A DNA stretch of 64,000 nucleotides from Paraburkholderia phenazinium (GCF_900142845.1 NZ_FSRU01000001.1:3038001-3102000), one strand, 5' to 3'. Shown: positions 16,520 through 25,848, counted from the first letter of the stretch. The notes: generated by a model not told the origin, from the letters alone. Numbers and translations: made by a program.

Positions 16520-17627
16520 CGACACTCTGAACGGCGTCTGCGCATTAGCCTCGATCAGCGCCGACTCGGCATCCACCTGCGAGGGATATAACTGCAGATC
16601 GAAGGACAGCCCGAATTCCCTCAGTAGTCTGAAGTGTTCCAACCAGCGCGGCTCGGTCAGATAATCGAGCGCGACATAGTTATACTTGGGATCGCCGTGC
16701 CAGGTTGAGCACCTGGCGAATACCCCGCACGTTACGGTGGGCCACCGCATCGGCCAGCAGCGCACGCGCATCCTCGCGCAACAGGTCGACACCCGCGACG
16801 ATGCCTTCGGGCTTACCCGACGACAGCGGATCGTCGGCGAGCGCCTGCAGCCAGTCGACTTCCGTCGGAGACGTCCACGCGTCATGGATCGCCTCGACGT
16901 GCACGACCTTCAGCACGTCGATCTCCGCGGCGCTGTCGGCGACGTCGTCCGGCTCCCCCAGCCTGCCGAGCGGAATCCGCTGCTCGAAATAGGCGCGCTT
17001 GTCGGACTCGCTCAGGTCGGCCTCGTTGATCTCGGTCCGGATCGTGCCCGGCAAGACCGAATTGCAACGGATCCGGTGCGGCCCCAGCGCAACCGCGCAC
17101 GACTGCATTAGCGCGTGCACGCCGGCCTTGGTCGGCGTGTAGTGAGTCTGCAGCGCACCGCCGACGAGCGCGCTGATCGAGCTCGTCGCGACGATCGCCC
17201 CGCCCCCGCCCTGCCGAACCATCTGTTTCGCCACCGCCTGCGCTACATGGAACGCCCCATGCAGATTGACCTCCATGGTCCGCTGCAATAGCTCGGACGG
17301 CAGATCGAGAAACGCATGGAACGGACAGATGCCGGCGTTGCTCGCAAGCACATCGACTCGCCCGAATGCATCGACCGCGCGAGCCACCAGGTCCACAGCC
17401 GTCTCCGGCCGCGCGATGTCGCCCGGCACGGCGATCGCTTCACGTCCGGTAGCACGGATTTCGTCGAGCAGGCTGTCGATCTGATGGTCGAGCTGTCCCG
17501 GCAACAGCGGATTGCTCCAGTAGTTCAGCGCGACATGGGCGCCGTGCCGCGCACATGCCAGCGCGATCGCGCGCCCGATGCCTCGCGACCCGCCCGTCAC
17601 CACCACGACCTTGTCTTTGAGCAGCAT
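16520..17627 (-). pseudogene. L-rhamnose 1-dehydrogenase-like SDR fused by deletion to a lactonase (amidohydrolase) fragment
   Basis: From the ATG at 17627 the first 230 residues are an SDR: TGGSRGIGRAIALACA, then VLASNAGICPF, SSISALVGG, and Tyr163-x3-Lys167 (HYTPTKAG). The opening MLLKDKVVVVTGGSRGIGRA resembles NAD(P)-dependent L-rhamnose 1-dehydrogenases. After GRLGEPDDVA the expected last 20-25 residues are missing. The frame runs into an amidohydrolase-2 segment (VDVLKVVHVEAIHDAWTSP) of the kind found in L-rhamnono- or L-fuconolactonases. Near 16690 the frame shifts; the lactonase continues in the next frame (WHGDPKYNYVALDYL, FDLQLYPSQVDA) and stops short. A deletion has joined two genes and both look dead. 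Confidence 0.75.
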
Positions 17628-17660
17628 GGATGCCCTCCTGTGGCCTGTCCCGAGCCGGGA

Positions 17661-18189
17661 TCAACGTGCATACGGCCGCTGGGTGTGCACCTCCGGATTC
17701 AGCCTCACGCCGAAACCTGGCGTGTCGGGCACCTTCATCTTGCCGATGACGGCCACGGGCTCATCCAGCAGCAGCGGAGCGAACATCGGGACGACCCGGT
17801 CGGCATCCGGCGCCATCATCAGGAACTCGGAAACGGACTGTTGTGACGCGTCGTCATGAAATGACAGCTGTAGACCGACGAGCCATGCGGGATTACCAGC
17901 ACGCCCGTGCATCCGCCAGCGCCGAGATCTTGATCAGTTCGGTGATACCGCCGCACCAGCCGACGTCAGGCTGGATGATGTCGCAGCACTCCATTTCGAG
18001 CAGCATCCGGAAGCCCCGGCGCGTGGCTTCGTGCTCACCCGTCGTCACCAGCATGCCGTGCGGAACGTTAGCGCGCAGTTGCGCGTAGCCCCAATAATCG
18101 TCGGGAGGCAGGCATTCCTCGACCCACTTGAGACCGAACTCCTGCGCGCGATGCGCGAGCTTCGTCGCGTATGGCAGATCGAGGCTCAA
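17661..18189 (-). pseudogene. L-rhamnonate dehydratase, 5'-truncated and frameshifted
   Basis: In one frame SLDLPYATKLAHRAQEFGLK, WVEECLPPDDYWGYAQLR and CCDIIQPDVGWCGGITELIK form the metal-binding core of an enolase-superfamily acid-sugar dehydratase. Around 17905 the frame is lost, and another frame supplies the C-terminus: SEFLMMAPDADRVVPMF, then LLLDEPVAVIGKMKVPDTPG. This ending is typical of L-rhamnonate dehydratase. The N-terminal capping domain is absent. With the SDR-lactonase relic just downstream, this looks like a decayed non-phosphorylative L-rhamnose pathway. Confidence 0.78.
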
Positions 18190-18262
18190 TATGTCGAATG
18201 GTGGGCATGCTCATGGACGTCACTCCATGTAGGGAAAGCCGGATCGCAGCGGGAGGTCAGGC

Positions 18263-19198
18263 CTAATGCGCCCAGCGCAGCACAAGTGCGTCGAGACGCC
18301 GGGCGATCTCGACAAGGCTCTGCCGGGTAGCCGGATGAAGCGGCGTTAGCGGCCGGCGCGGCGCGTCGGAGGCGATAATCCCACCCTCCTTCATTAAAGC
18401 CTTGCACGCCATCAGGCCCGACTGGCGATTCTCGAAGTTGATCAACGGCAGCCATTTCTCGTAGATACGCACCGCATCCTCACGATTGCCCGCCAGATAT
18501 TCGCGAATGATCGGCTGCAAGCCGTCCGGGTAACCCGCTCCCAGCACACTGCCAGTCGCGCCCGCGTCGAGATCCGCGAGCAGCGTGATCGCTTCTTCAC
18601 CGTCCCACGGCCCTTCGATGGCGTCGCCGCCCAGTTCGATCAGTTCTCTCAGCTTGGCGGCCGACTGGGGTACCTCGATCTTGAAGTAGCTCAGGTTGGG
18701 AATCTCGTGGGCCATCCGCGCAAGAAAAGCGGCCGACACCTGGGTACCGCTCATCGGCGCATCCTGATACATGATAGGAATCTCGATGCGCTCCGATACG
18801 TCGCTGAAGAACGCATGGATCGCCGCTTCGCCACACCGGATCGTGGCGCCGTGATACGGTGGCATGATCATGACCATCGCCGCGCCACGAGCCTGTGCGT
18901 CACGGCTGCGCTCCGCGCAGATGCGCGGGTTGAAATGCGTCGTGGTCACAATCACCGGCACGCGCCCGGCCACATGATCGAGTATCGTCGCGGTCAGGCG
19001 CTCCCGTTCGGGGTCCGACAGGGAAAACTGTTCCGAGTAGTTTGCGAGGATGCAAAGACCATCCGCACCGGCGTCGATGATGAAATCGATGCAGCGTTTC
19101 TGGCCCTCGAGATCGAGGTTCCCCTGTTCGGTAAAGATCGTCGGAGCGACGGAATACGCTCCTGTGTAACGGCGTCCGCCGGGCGATACTCGGTTCAT
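18263..19198 (-). CDS. DHDPS-family lyase (2-keto-3-deoxy-acid-sugar aldolase/dehydratase type)
   Basis: 311 residues, normal for the dihydrodipicolinate synthase family. GADGLCILANYSEQFSLS is the substrate-loop region, Tyr in PIMYQDAPMSG is the catalytic-type tyrosine, and Lys in LSYFKIEVP is the Schiff-base lysine. True DapA would carry GTTGE; its absence (ANYSE) points to a sugar-acid branch, such as 2-keto-3-deoxy-arabonate dehydratase or a keto-deoxy-sugar aldolase. Lying directly upstream of the broken rhamnonate dehydratase on the same strand, it could have handled 2-keto-3-deoxy-L-rhamnonate (inference). It appears intact although its pathway neighbours are broken. Confidence 0.8.
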   Translation of the reverse strand: MNRVSPGGRRYTGAYSVAPTIFTEQGNLDLEGQKRCIDFIIDAGADGLCILANYSEQFSLSDPERERLTATILDHVAGRVPVIVTTTHFNPRICAERSRDAQARGAAMVMIMPPYHGATIRCGEAAIHAFFSDVSERIEIPIMYQDAPMSGTQVSAAFLARMAHEIPNLSYFKIEVPQSAAKLRELIELGGDAIEGPWDGEEAITLLADLDAGATGSVLGAGYPDGLQPIIREYLAGNREDAVRIYEKWLPLINFENRQSGLMACKALMKEGGIIASDAPRRPLTPLHPATRQSLVEIARRLDALVLRWAH

Positions 19199-19303
19199 TA
19201 CGGCTCCTTAATTTTAATTAGCATTACAGATTTATTTATACAATCATATCCATCAAATATCATATTGAAGATTCACAACAGGAAAGAACAGTTCCGGCGA
19301 ACG

Positions 19304-20188
19304 TCAGACTCGACCGTACCGCCCGCGCAACCCGTCGGTCACACCACACAGGATCGCCTGCAATTTCCTGCGCTTTTCCTTGGCGTGAAGTAAAACGAAC
19401 GCGACATGTTTCAACGTGATCAGATTGATCAGCAACATTGCCGGATAGCGGCGCCAGTAATCGCGTGCCACCAGAATGCAATTGCGTGCCGCGTAATAGT
19501 GGCGCAGGGCGCTCTGATCGAAGATATCGACCTGTGGCCAATGCTGGGGCGCCGGCGGCTTGCCGAGCTCATGCGGTAGCGACACGTCCGCGTTCACGCA
19601 CACCGGCACGCCGTGAGCCTGCGCGCGCATGCAGTATTCAGCGTCGACGTGGTCGATGAAAAAATCCTCGCGGAACTGTCCTAGCTCCCGGTACGCTTCC
19701 AGCGAGATGGCGGTTCCCGACGAGATGATCACCGAGCAGCGCAGCAGGCCGTGCGCGCCGTCGTTGATCCGCTTGATCTGCGCCGACCAGCGGCGCACCG
19801 TGAAGAGCGGCAGATCGCGATTGAAGTTCAGGTTGAATATCCGCGGCCCGACCAGGAACCGGGAATCGCCCACCTCGGCGCATCCTTCCAGCATGCGGTC
19901 GAAATAATCGTCCGGGATATAGGAGTCCTGGTCGAAAATGAAAAAGACATCACAGCCGCGATCGATCAGAAACTGAACGCCCGCATTGAACGCTCCGGCG
20001 ATGCCGCCGCGATTCTGGTTGACGACCACGTCGACGCCATGCGCTCTTAGCCGCGTGTGCAGTTGCTCGTCCACGCTCGGGGAGTTGTCGACAGCCACGA
20101 CCACAGGACTCAATCGTGGCAAATCCACCAGATGATCGACCTGCTCCTGGGTCGGTTTGTAAAGCGTGATCAGTGTGCCATGCTTCAT
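19304..20188 (-). CDS. GT2-family glycosyltransferase, rhamnosyltransferase-like
   Basis: About 294 residues from the ATG at 20188 (MKHGTLITLYKP); the upstream extension of the frame is not protein-like. It has the family-2 order: VVVAVDNSPSVDEQL, then NQNRGGIAGAFNAGVQFLI, and the metal/nucleotide DXD-type motif FIFDQDSYIPDDYFD. The later IDHVDAEYCMRA supplies the catalytic-base-type acidic residue. DQDS and VDAEYC are common in bacterial rhamnosyltransferases using dTDP-L-rhamnose. A C-terminal stretch (YPAMLLINLITLKHVAFVLL) could be membrane-associated. A full set of dTDP-L-rhamnose genes (rmlACDB) lies 9.5 kb away in the same island. Confidence 0.82.
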   Translation of the reverse strand: MKHGTLITLYKPTQEQVDHLVDLPRLSPVVVAVDNSPSVDEQLHTRLRAHGVDVVVNQNRGGIAGAFNAGVQFLIDRGCDVFFIFDQDSYIPDDYFDRMLEGCAEVGDSRFLVGPRIFNLNFNRDLPLFTVRRWSAQIKRINDGAHGLLRCSVIISSGTAISLEAYRELGQFREDFFIDHVDAEYCMRAQAHGVPVCVNADVSLPHELGKPPAPQHWPQVDIFDQSALRHYYAARNCILVARDYWRRYPAMLLINLITLKHVAFVLLHAKEKRRKLQAILCGVTDGLRGRYGRV

Positions 20189-20331
20189 GACGGCGCCTCG
20201 TTGCGAAGAGATGATGGTCTCTCGCCCCTGCATGCGGGCGAGCCCGTCCTCCTGTCGGTCGACTGCGTCCCGTACCGGCGCGGTGCGCTGCGGCGCTTCC
20301 CCACTTGTCTGGAAACCCCGCGGCCCGCCCG

Positions 20332-21045
20332 TTATTTCGCGTACAGCTTGATCACGCTCGCATGCACGACGCGCGTGATCTCTTCCATTCGCCAGCGGAT
20401 ATGCGTATCCGTTAGCGCCATACAGCGCTCGACGTCGCGCGCCGCCAGCGCATCGAGGATATGCAGATGCTCGGTGAACGCCTCGTTGCGCCGCTGGTCG
20501 ACATCCACCCATCGCACGTAGTGGATCCGCGCGTTAATACCCTGCAGCACCCGGCCGATTTCCGCGTTGCCCGACAGCGCGGCCAGCTCGAGGTGAAACG
20601 TCTCGTCCTTGACGACGAGCTCGTCGGACGGCATCCGCTCCGCGCTCTTCATCACCTGCTTCCACGACCTGCGCAACGTCTTGATGTCGTTGTCCGACGC
20701 CCGTTCGCAAGCCAGCATCACCGCGGTCGATTCGATCGTGCGGCGCAACTCGAAAAGATCGAACACTTCTTTCCCATCCAGTTCCCGAATGAAAAAACCC
20801 CGGTTCGGCACGAAGGTCAACAGGTTCTCCGCCACCAGCCGGTTAAGCGCCTCGCGAATCGGCGTACGGCTGACGTCGAAGCGCTCCGCCAGTTCCAGTT
20901 CGTTGACCCGCTCGCCGGGGCGGATCTTGTACAGCACCGCCATCTGCTTCAACTGCTCGTAAATCTCGTTTACCGTCAGTCCTGCCCGCTTGGGCGCGCT
21001 GGTTTCCCGCGCCCCCGGACGCACCATCACGGAATTCGCAGCCAT
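20332..21045 (-). CDS. GntR-family regulator, FadR/FCD subfamily
   Basis: 237 residues. The winged helix-turn-helix is visible in IRPGERVNELELAERFDVSR, TPIREALNRLVAENLL. The all-alpha FCD ligand domain follows, with its metal-binding pattern in DETFHLELAALSGN (Asp/His), EHLHILDALAARD (His) and TDTHIRWRME (His). It ends the run ridA, FAD oxidase, racemase-like gene, on the same strand 81 bases after the last of them. It is therefore the likely regulator of that operon and of the divergent importer. TGTATACA at 23579-23586 and TGTATATC at 23783-23790 are candidate binding sites. Confidence 0.87.
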   Translation of the reverse strand: MAANSVMVRPGARETSAPKRAGLTVNEIYEQLKQMAVLYKIRPGERVNELELAERFDVSRTPIREALNRLVAENLLTFVPNRGFFIRELDGKEVFDLFELRRTIESTAVMLACERASDNDIKTLRRSWKQVMKSAERMPSDELVVKDETFHLELAALSGNAEIGRVLQGINARIHYVRWVDVDQRRNEAFTEHLHILDALAARDVERCMALTDTHIRWRMEEITRVVHASVIKLYAK

Positions 21046-21126
21046 CGTGTCTCCTGGTTCATTTCGCTACAACTCATTATCGACTACACCTGCCGGCCGC
21101 CCGGTGGCCGCCGCCTGCACATTCGT

Positions 21127-21918
21127 TCAAATCGTAAACAGCCGGCCAAACTGCGGCAAGCGGTCTTCGACACCGCCGAGCCGCAACGCATGCCAGGCCA
21201 GTGCATGATTACTCGACAAAACCGGCTTGCCCAGCTTTGCTTCGATCTCGGCGATGGCGTCGACGAGCCGCAGACTCGTGCAGGAAACGAACACCGCGTC
21301 GACGTCCGGATCGCGGCCCAGTTCGAGTACCGCGTATTCGAGCGAGGCGCGATCGATGCGGGCCACTTCGTTATCGTCGCGATGCTCGAACGAGCCGACA
21401 CTGACGACGTCGACGCCGCGCGCCTTGAGGTAATGGCTCATCGCGTCGTTGATCGGGCGCTCATACGGTGTCAGCAATGCCACCCGCTGGGCGCCGAGCG
21501 CGTCGAGCGCGATGCGCGCGGCAGTGATGGGGGTCGTACAGGCGACACCCGGGCGCGCCTCGCGGATACGTTCGAATACCCGCTCCTCGCCCAGCACCAT
21601 CGAAGCCGACGTGCAACCGAACGCGACCACATCGAGATGCTCGCCCGGGCGAATCAGCTCCACCGCAGCCGCGATCCGGCCGTCCATCTCGGCAAGCGTC
21701 TCAGCCGTGATCTCGGCCGAATTGGCAACCCGGCTTTCATAGAACGCCACACCGTCGAGCGACAGCATGCGCCGCCATTCAAACTCGATCGTATGATCGG
21801 TCGCCAGCACGACGAGGCCGATCGCCGCGCGCCCCGCGATCCCGTCGTCCAGCGAAAAGCCGAAGCGCGCGTATGCGCCCGGAGGAGAGTCGATAGGGCT
21901 CGATTGAAGTTCGCTCAC
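21127..21918 (-). CDS. Asp/Glu-racemase-superfamily enzyme (maleate isomerase/EutA-like)
   Basis: About 263 residues from a GTG at 21918 that overlaps the stop of the FAD oxidase gene (GTGA). Two conserved cysteines stand in VAFGCTSASMVLGE and VFVSCTSLRLVDAI, the two-Cys arrangement of aspartate/glutamate racemases, maleate cis-trans isomerases and the ectoine-utilisation protein EutA. C-terminal LSSNHALAWHALRLGG is typical of the maleate isomerase/EutA branch. It probably racemises or isomerises a small dicarboxylic or amino acid handled by the adjacent oxidase and RidA. No doeA/doeB-type ectoine genes are nearby, so ectoine use is only one option. Confidence 0.75.
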   Translation of the reverse strand: MSELQSSPIDSPPGAYARFGFSLDDGIAGRAAIGLVVLATDHTIEFEWRRMLSLDGVAFYESRVANSAEITAETLAEMDGRIAAAVELIRPGEHLDVVAFGCTSASMVLGEERVFERIREARPGVACTTPITAARIALDALGAQRVALLTPYERPINDAMSHYLKARGVDVVSVGSFEHRDDNEVARIDRASLEYAVLELGRDPDVDAVFVSCTSLRLVDAIAEIEAKLGKPVLSSNHALAWHALRLGGVEDRLPQFGRLFTI

Positions 21919-23159
21919 TGCAGTGTCATCCCTGTGATGTCGATGTCGGGGCGGCGGCCACTCATCAGGTCGACGAGTATCTTCGCGGTGCCGCACGACA
22001 TGGTCCAGCCCATATGGCCGTGCCCGGTGTTGAAGAACAGGTTGCGATGCCGGGTCGGGCCGATCAGCGGTGTGCCTTCAGGCGTCATTGGCCGCAGGCC
22101 CGCCCAGTACGACGGACGTTGATAATCCGCGCCGTTCGGAAACAGCGCCTTCGACGTCTGCAGCATGTGCGAGAAATCCGCCGGCGAATGGTTCGTGTCG
22201 TAGCCACAGAACTCTGCTGTCGCCGTCAGCCTCAAGCGTTGCCCGAACCGCGCCCATGCGACCAGCTGGCTCTCCTCAACGCCACCGAGCATCGGCGGCT
22301 CGTGCGACTCGTCGATCGGCAGCGTGACCGAATAGCCCTTGACCGGGTAGATCGGCAGGCGATAGCCGAGCCGGCGTGCGAGGAACGGCGAATATGAACC
22401 TAGCGCGAGTACGTAACGATCGCCGCTTACCCGGCCTCGCGATGTGTCGACGTAGTCGATCTGGTCCGCGCTCGCGCGCACCTCGCGGATCGTCGTGCCC
22501 AACTGGAACTCGACACCGAGTTCCCGGCACCGTCGTTCGAGTTCGCGAGTAAACAAATGCGCGTCGCCGCTTTCGTCGGACGGGCAATAGATGGCGCCTT
22601 CTATGCTGCTCGCCGAAGCCGCGAGCGCCGGTTCGCGCGCAATCACCGCGTGCCGGTCCAGCGTCTGGAGGGGCAGCCCGTTGTCGGCCAGGATCGACAT
22701 GTTCGACACGCCGCGCTCGAACGACACAGGATCACGGTACAGATACAGCAATCCATGGCTGATGCGGTCGTACGTCAGCCGCTCGTCCTGGGTCGTCTGC
22801 TGCAGCAGTTGCTGCGAATAGCGGCACAGGCGCACCTTGCGCGACGTGTTCAGACGCGAACGTTCCACCGTGCAGTTGCGCAGGAACAGCCAGCACCAGG
22901 CCCACATCCGCCAGTCCGCATTCAACTTGAGCCGCAACGCCTGCCCCTCCGCGAAGAGCGACTTCAACAGGATCTTCGGCGCACGCGGCGAAGCCCACGT
23001 ATACGAGTGGCCCGGCGCGATCAAGCCCGCGTTGGCAAAACTGGTTTCGAGCGCGACGCCTTCACACCGATCGACCACGACGACTTCGTCGCCCGCTTTC
23101 GCGAGGAAATAAGCTGTGGTCACACCAACGATGCCGCCGCCCAGAACGACCGTTTTCAT
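21915..23159 (-). CDS. FAD-dependent D-amino-acid dehydrogenase-like protein (DadA family)
   Basis: About 414 residues from the ATG at 23159, chosen because the FAD motif begins at once: MKTVVLGGGIVGVTTAYFLA. The DAO-fold features follow: PGHSYTWASPRAPKIL near residue 50, YLYRDPVSFERG, SDESGDAHLFTRELERRCRE, and the C-terminal FAD block FFNTGHGHMGWTMSCGTAKI. The last block is diagnostic of DadA-type quinone-linked D-amino acid dehydrogenases. It should oxidise a D-amino acid (or related amine) to an imino acid, which the adjacent RidA could hydrolyse. Gene order is ridA, this gene, racemase-like, gntR. Confidence 0.85.
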   Translation of the reverse strand: MKTVVLGGGIVGVTTAYFLAKAGDEVVVVDRCEGVALETSFANAGLIAPGHSYTWASPRAPKILLKSLFAEGQALRLKLNADWRMWAWCWLFLRNCTVERSRLNTSRKVRLCRYSQQLLQQTTQDERLTYDRISHGLLYLYRDPVSFERGVSNMSILADNGLPLQTLDRHAVIAREPALAASASSIEGAIYCPSDESGDAHLFTRELERRCRELGVEFQLGTTIREVRASADQIDYVDTSRGRVSGDRYVLALGSYSPFLARRLGYRLPIYPVKGYSVTLPIDESHEPPMLGGVEESQLVAWARFGQRLRLTATAEFCGYDTNHSPADFSHMLQTSKALFPNGADYQRPSYWAGLRPMTPEGTPLIGPTRHRNLFFNTGHGHMGWTMSCGTAKILVDLMSGRRPDIDITGMTLQ

Positions 23160-23170
23160 CCGCCTCGCTC

Positions 23171-23518
23171 CTATAGCGCAGCAATCGCCGCGATTTCCAC
23201 CGTGTACTCGGGAAACGCGAGCTTCGATTCCACGCAGGCGCGCGCCGGCGCATCGCCTTTGGGAACCCACGCGTCCCAGATCCGGTTCATGTCCGCGAAG
23301 CTGCGGTAGTCGGCCAGCCAGATGCTGGCCGACACGATCCGGCGTTTGTCCGCGCCTACGCTGTCGAGCAGGCTGTCGATCTTGTCGAGGATCTGACGCG
23401 TCTGACCGGCGACATCGAGACTGCTGTCGCCGGCAACCTGGCCGGCGATGAATACCAGCCCGCCGGCCACGACCATCTGACTCATCCTGTCTCCCGCCCC
23501 ATAGCGCTTGATGTCCAT
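23171..23518 (-). CDS. RidA-family imine/enamine deaminase
   Basis: About 115 residues from the ATG at 23518, preceded by GGAGG at good spacing. LVFIAGQVAGDSSLDVAGQT and ARACVESKLAFPEYTVEI are the family's conserved blocks; the Arg in the second is the carboxylate-binding residue. RidA proteins hydrolyse reactive imino acids to keto acids and ammonia. As first gene before a DadA-like oxidase, a dedicated role on the oxidase product is likely. It ends 11 bases before the oxidase gene starts. Confidence 0.85.
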   Translation of the reverse strand: MDIKRYGAGDRMSQMVVAGGLVFIAGQVAGDSSLDVAGQTRQILDKIDSLLDSVGADKRRIVSASIWLADYRSFADMNRIWDAWVPKGDAPARACVESKLAFPEYTVEIAAIAAL

Positions 23519-23824
23519 CTTCCGAGCCTCCGTCAATCGATTCAGGTTGAACGCATTCTAGCCATCAAAATTCAGCACTGTATACACTTTTTTAATCAAA
23601 TTATATCGATTCCCCATTTCGATTCGCGATCCTGATCGTGGTGCAACGGATTTCTCAGTCTCTGTGCAAAAATGCTTTAAAACAGTGAATTATGCGAAAA
23701 AACCGCATGCCTGAAAATTCCTGCCGCAGCCGTTTAAAAAAATTCCCAAACGTTTTTTGTTCTGTGATTCTGTCGACACTTCTGTATATCAACCACCACT
23801 TATTGATGCTTTTGGAGAACGACA
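23519..23824. promoter_or_regulatory. Divergent promoter region with GntR-type palindromes
   Basis: This AT-rich spacer separates ridA (minus strand) from the importer operon (plus strand). TGTATACA at 23579-23586 is a perfect palindrome, about 60 bases upstream of ridA. TGTATATC at 23783-23790 lies about 35 bases upstream of the binding-protein gene. FCD-type GntR regulators often bind short palindromes of this kind, so the local GntR protein may control both directions (inference). No gene is seen inside. Confidence 0.5.
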
Positions 23825-24928
23825 ATGAAGCTGCGTCGCTGGGGAATCGAAGCATTCGTGACACTGTGTTTCGGCCTGTCTCACCTGCCTGATGCGCACG
23901 CCGACGCAAGCGTTGGCGCCGTGTTGCCGCTCACGGGATCGAGCGCGTCGATCGGCGAGGATCAGCGCCGCGGCATCGAACTCGCCGTCGCAAAGATCAA
24001 CGCTCAGGGCGGCGTGCTCGGCCAGAAACTGCAGGTCAGGATCGAGGATTCAGGGGGCGGTGCGAACACTGCGCTGGACGCTGCCCGCAAGCTCGCCACG
24101 GTCGACCACGTACCGGTCGTGCTCGGTGAATTCTCGTCGTCGATCACGATTCCGGTTGGTCAGTTCCTGGTGCGTCAGGGCGACGTGCACGTGAATATCG
24201 GTTCGTCGAGCCAGCAGATTCGCAAGATCGGTCCTGGCTCGTTCAGCGTGATCGGCCTCGACAACCTGTCCGCGCGCTTCGCCGCGCAGGACGTGTTCGA
24301 CCGGAAGCTGCGCCGCGTCGCGTTCATCGCGCCCAACAACGGCTACGGCCAGGGCATCGCCGACGAATTCAAGAAGCGCTTCGAGGCGCTGGGCGGTACG
24401 GTCGCGGCCCTCGTGCTCTATACCGAAGGACAATCGACCTATCGCCGCGAACTGGAGCAGATGGCGCGCGCCAACCCCGACGCCTACGTCTATAGCGCGT
24501 ATGGCCAGGAAGCGGCCACCATCAATCGCCAGGCGTATGACATGCAGCTGAACAGGAGCCCGTGGTACGGCATCTACCTGACGATGTGCACGAGCGATAC
24601 GCCGCCGCAGATCGCGCGCGGGCAGATCGGTCTCGAAGTGGCCTCGGGTGGCGCGGGCGCAAAGGCGTACGAAGAAGCGTACGAGGCCGCCTACAAGGAA
24701 GCGCCGCGTTCCGCCTTCGGCAGCTACGCCTATGACGCGACGATGCTGTCGGCCGCGGCGATCAACTATGCGCACTCAACCGATCCGGCCAAAATCCGCT
24801 TGGCGTTCGACGCCCTCGGCGAGAAGTATGCGGGTGTAACAGGCACGATTTCATTCGATAGCGACGGCCAGCGCATTGCCCAGCCCTACGAGAAGGTGTC
24901 GTTCAAGCAAACCGTCGCCGCGCAGTAA
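23825..24928 (+). CDS. Branched-chain-amino-acid-type ABC substrate-binding protein
   Basis: 367 residues. An N-terminal signal peptide (basic start, hydrophobic core, cleavage near DAHADAS) leads into VGAVLPLTGSSASIGEDQRR, the classical opening of LivJ-type proteins. AVAKINAQGGVLGQKLQVRI and PNNGYGQGIADEFKKRF also match. These proteins bind branched-chain amino acids, amides, aromatic acids or other small molecules. It is the first gene of an importer operon continuing into two permeases and two ATPases. Divergence from the ridA/oxidase operon suggests that the substrate feeds that oxidase. Confidence 0.9.
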   Translation: MKLRRWGIEAFVTLCFGLSHLPDAHADASVGAVLPLTGSSASIGEDQRRGIELAVAKINAQGGVLGQKLQVRIEDSGGGANTALDAARKLATVDHVPVVLGEFSSSITIPVGQFLVRQGDVHVNIGSSSQQIRKIGPGSFSVIGLDNLSARFAAQDVFDRKLRRVAFIAPNNGYGQGIADEFKKRFEALGGTVAALVLYTEGQSTYRRELEQMARANPDAYVYSAYGQEAATINRQAYDMQLNRSPWYGIYLTMCTSDTPPQIARGQIGLEVASGGAGAKAYEEAYEAAYKEAPRSAFGSYAYDATMLSAAAINYAHSTDPAKIRLAFDALGEKYAGVTGTISFDSDGQRIAQPYEKVSFKQTVAAQ

Positions 24929-24954
24929 AGGCAGCGGCGCTACCGGAGCCCATC

Positions 24955-25848
24955 ATGCTGCAGTTTCTTCTCGACGTCCTGATCCGCACGTCCGATCTGC
25001 TGCTCGTCTCGGTCGGCCTGTCGACGCTCTATTCGCTGATCCGTTTCCCGAATGTCGCACACGTGCAGTACGCCATGCTGGGCGCGTTCCTGTCGCTCGC
25101 CGGACAACGCGCGGGTCTGCCCCTCGGGCTCGCGGCCGCGCTGTCGTGCGTGCTCGTCGGTTGCCTCGCGGTGCTGCTGAACATCTTCGTCTTCATGCGA
25201 CTGTTGCGCTCCGGCAGCGCGGTCGCGATGATCGGCTCGCTCGCGGTCTCGCTGATTGCGGTCGCGCTCGTACTCAGCACGGCGGGTTCCCGACCGCTGC
25301 AATACACGCAGGACATCAGCGCGCCCCTGACGCTCGACGGGGTAGCGGTGTCGTCCGCGCAGGCGGGCTCGATCGCCTGCGGTGCGCTCACGCTGCTGAT
25401 CTTTTCCGTGCTGCTGTACCGAACCAACCTCGGCCGTTCGATGCGCGCGCTGGCATCGAACCGGGCGCTCGCGCTCGCCTCCGGCATCGACGCGAACCGG
25501 GTAACGAACCTGATCACATTCGCGAGCGGCGTGCTGGCGGCACTGGGCGGCACGATGCTCGGCCTCACCGAAAGCGTGCACGTCAATCTCGGCAACAACC
25601 TGTTGATTCCGGTGTTCTCGGCCGCCATCCTCGGCGGCCTCGGCAACCCGCTCGGCGCTGCCGCCGGGGCGCTCCTGATTGCGCTTGCCGAGACGCTCGT
25701 CATCAACGTCGATTTCGGTTCGCTGGTGGGCCGCTCGATGCAGTTCTTCCCGGTTGCCTACGTGAGCGCGGTCTCGTTCCTGATCCTGCTCGTCACGCTG
25801 ATGGTCCGTCCGTACGGCATCTTCGACCGGGAGGTGCGGCGTGTCTAG
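24955..25848 (+). CDS. Branched-chain-type ABC permease (LivH family)
   Basis: 297 residues, about eight membrane segments. SLIRFPNVAHVQYAMLGAFL and the cytoplasmic loop RTNLGRSMRALASNRALAL followed by SGIDANRV, and FSAAILGGLGNPLGAAAGAL, are the family's conserved positions. In usual LivH the sequence after the first helix is NFAHG; here it is NVAHV. It overlaps the next permease gene by eight bases. Confidence 0.87.
   Translation: MLQFLLDVLIRTSDLLLVSVGLSTLYSLIRFPNVAHVQYAMLGAFLSLAGQRAGLPLGLAAALSCVLVGCLAVLLNIFVFMRLLRSGSAVAMIGSLAVSLIAVALVLSTAGSRPLQYTQDISAPLTLDGVAVSSAQAGSIACGALTLLIFSVLLYRTNLGRSMRALASNRALALASGIDANRVTNLITFASGVLAALGGTMLGLTESVHVNLGNNLLIPVFSAAILGGLGNPLGAAAGALLIALAETLVINVDFGSLVGRSMQFFPVAYVSAVSFLILLVTLMVRPYGIFDREVRRV

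Noticed and set aside
20461..22122. A 553-codon open frame on the plus strand
   Set aside because: It runs antisense through the GntR regulator and racemase-like genes, and its composition (His/Arg-rich) is that of a shadow frame.
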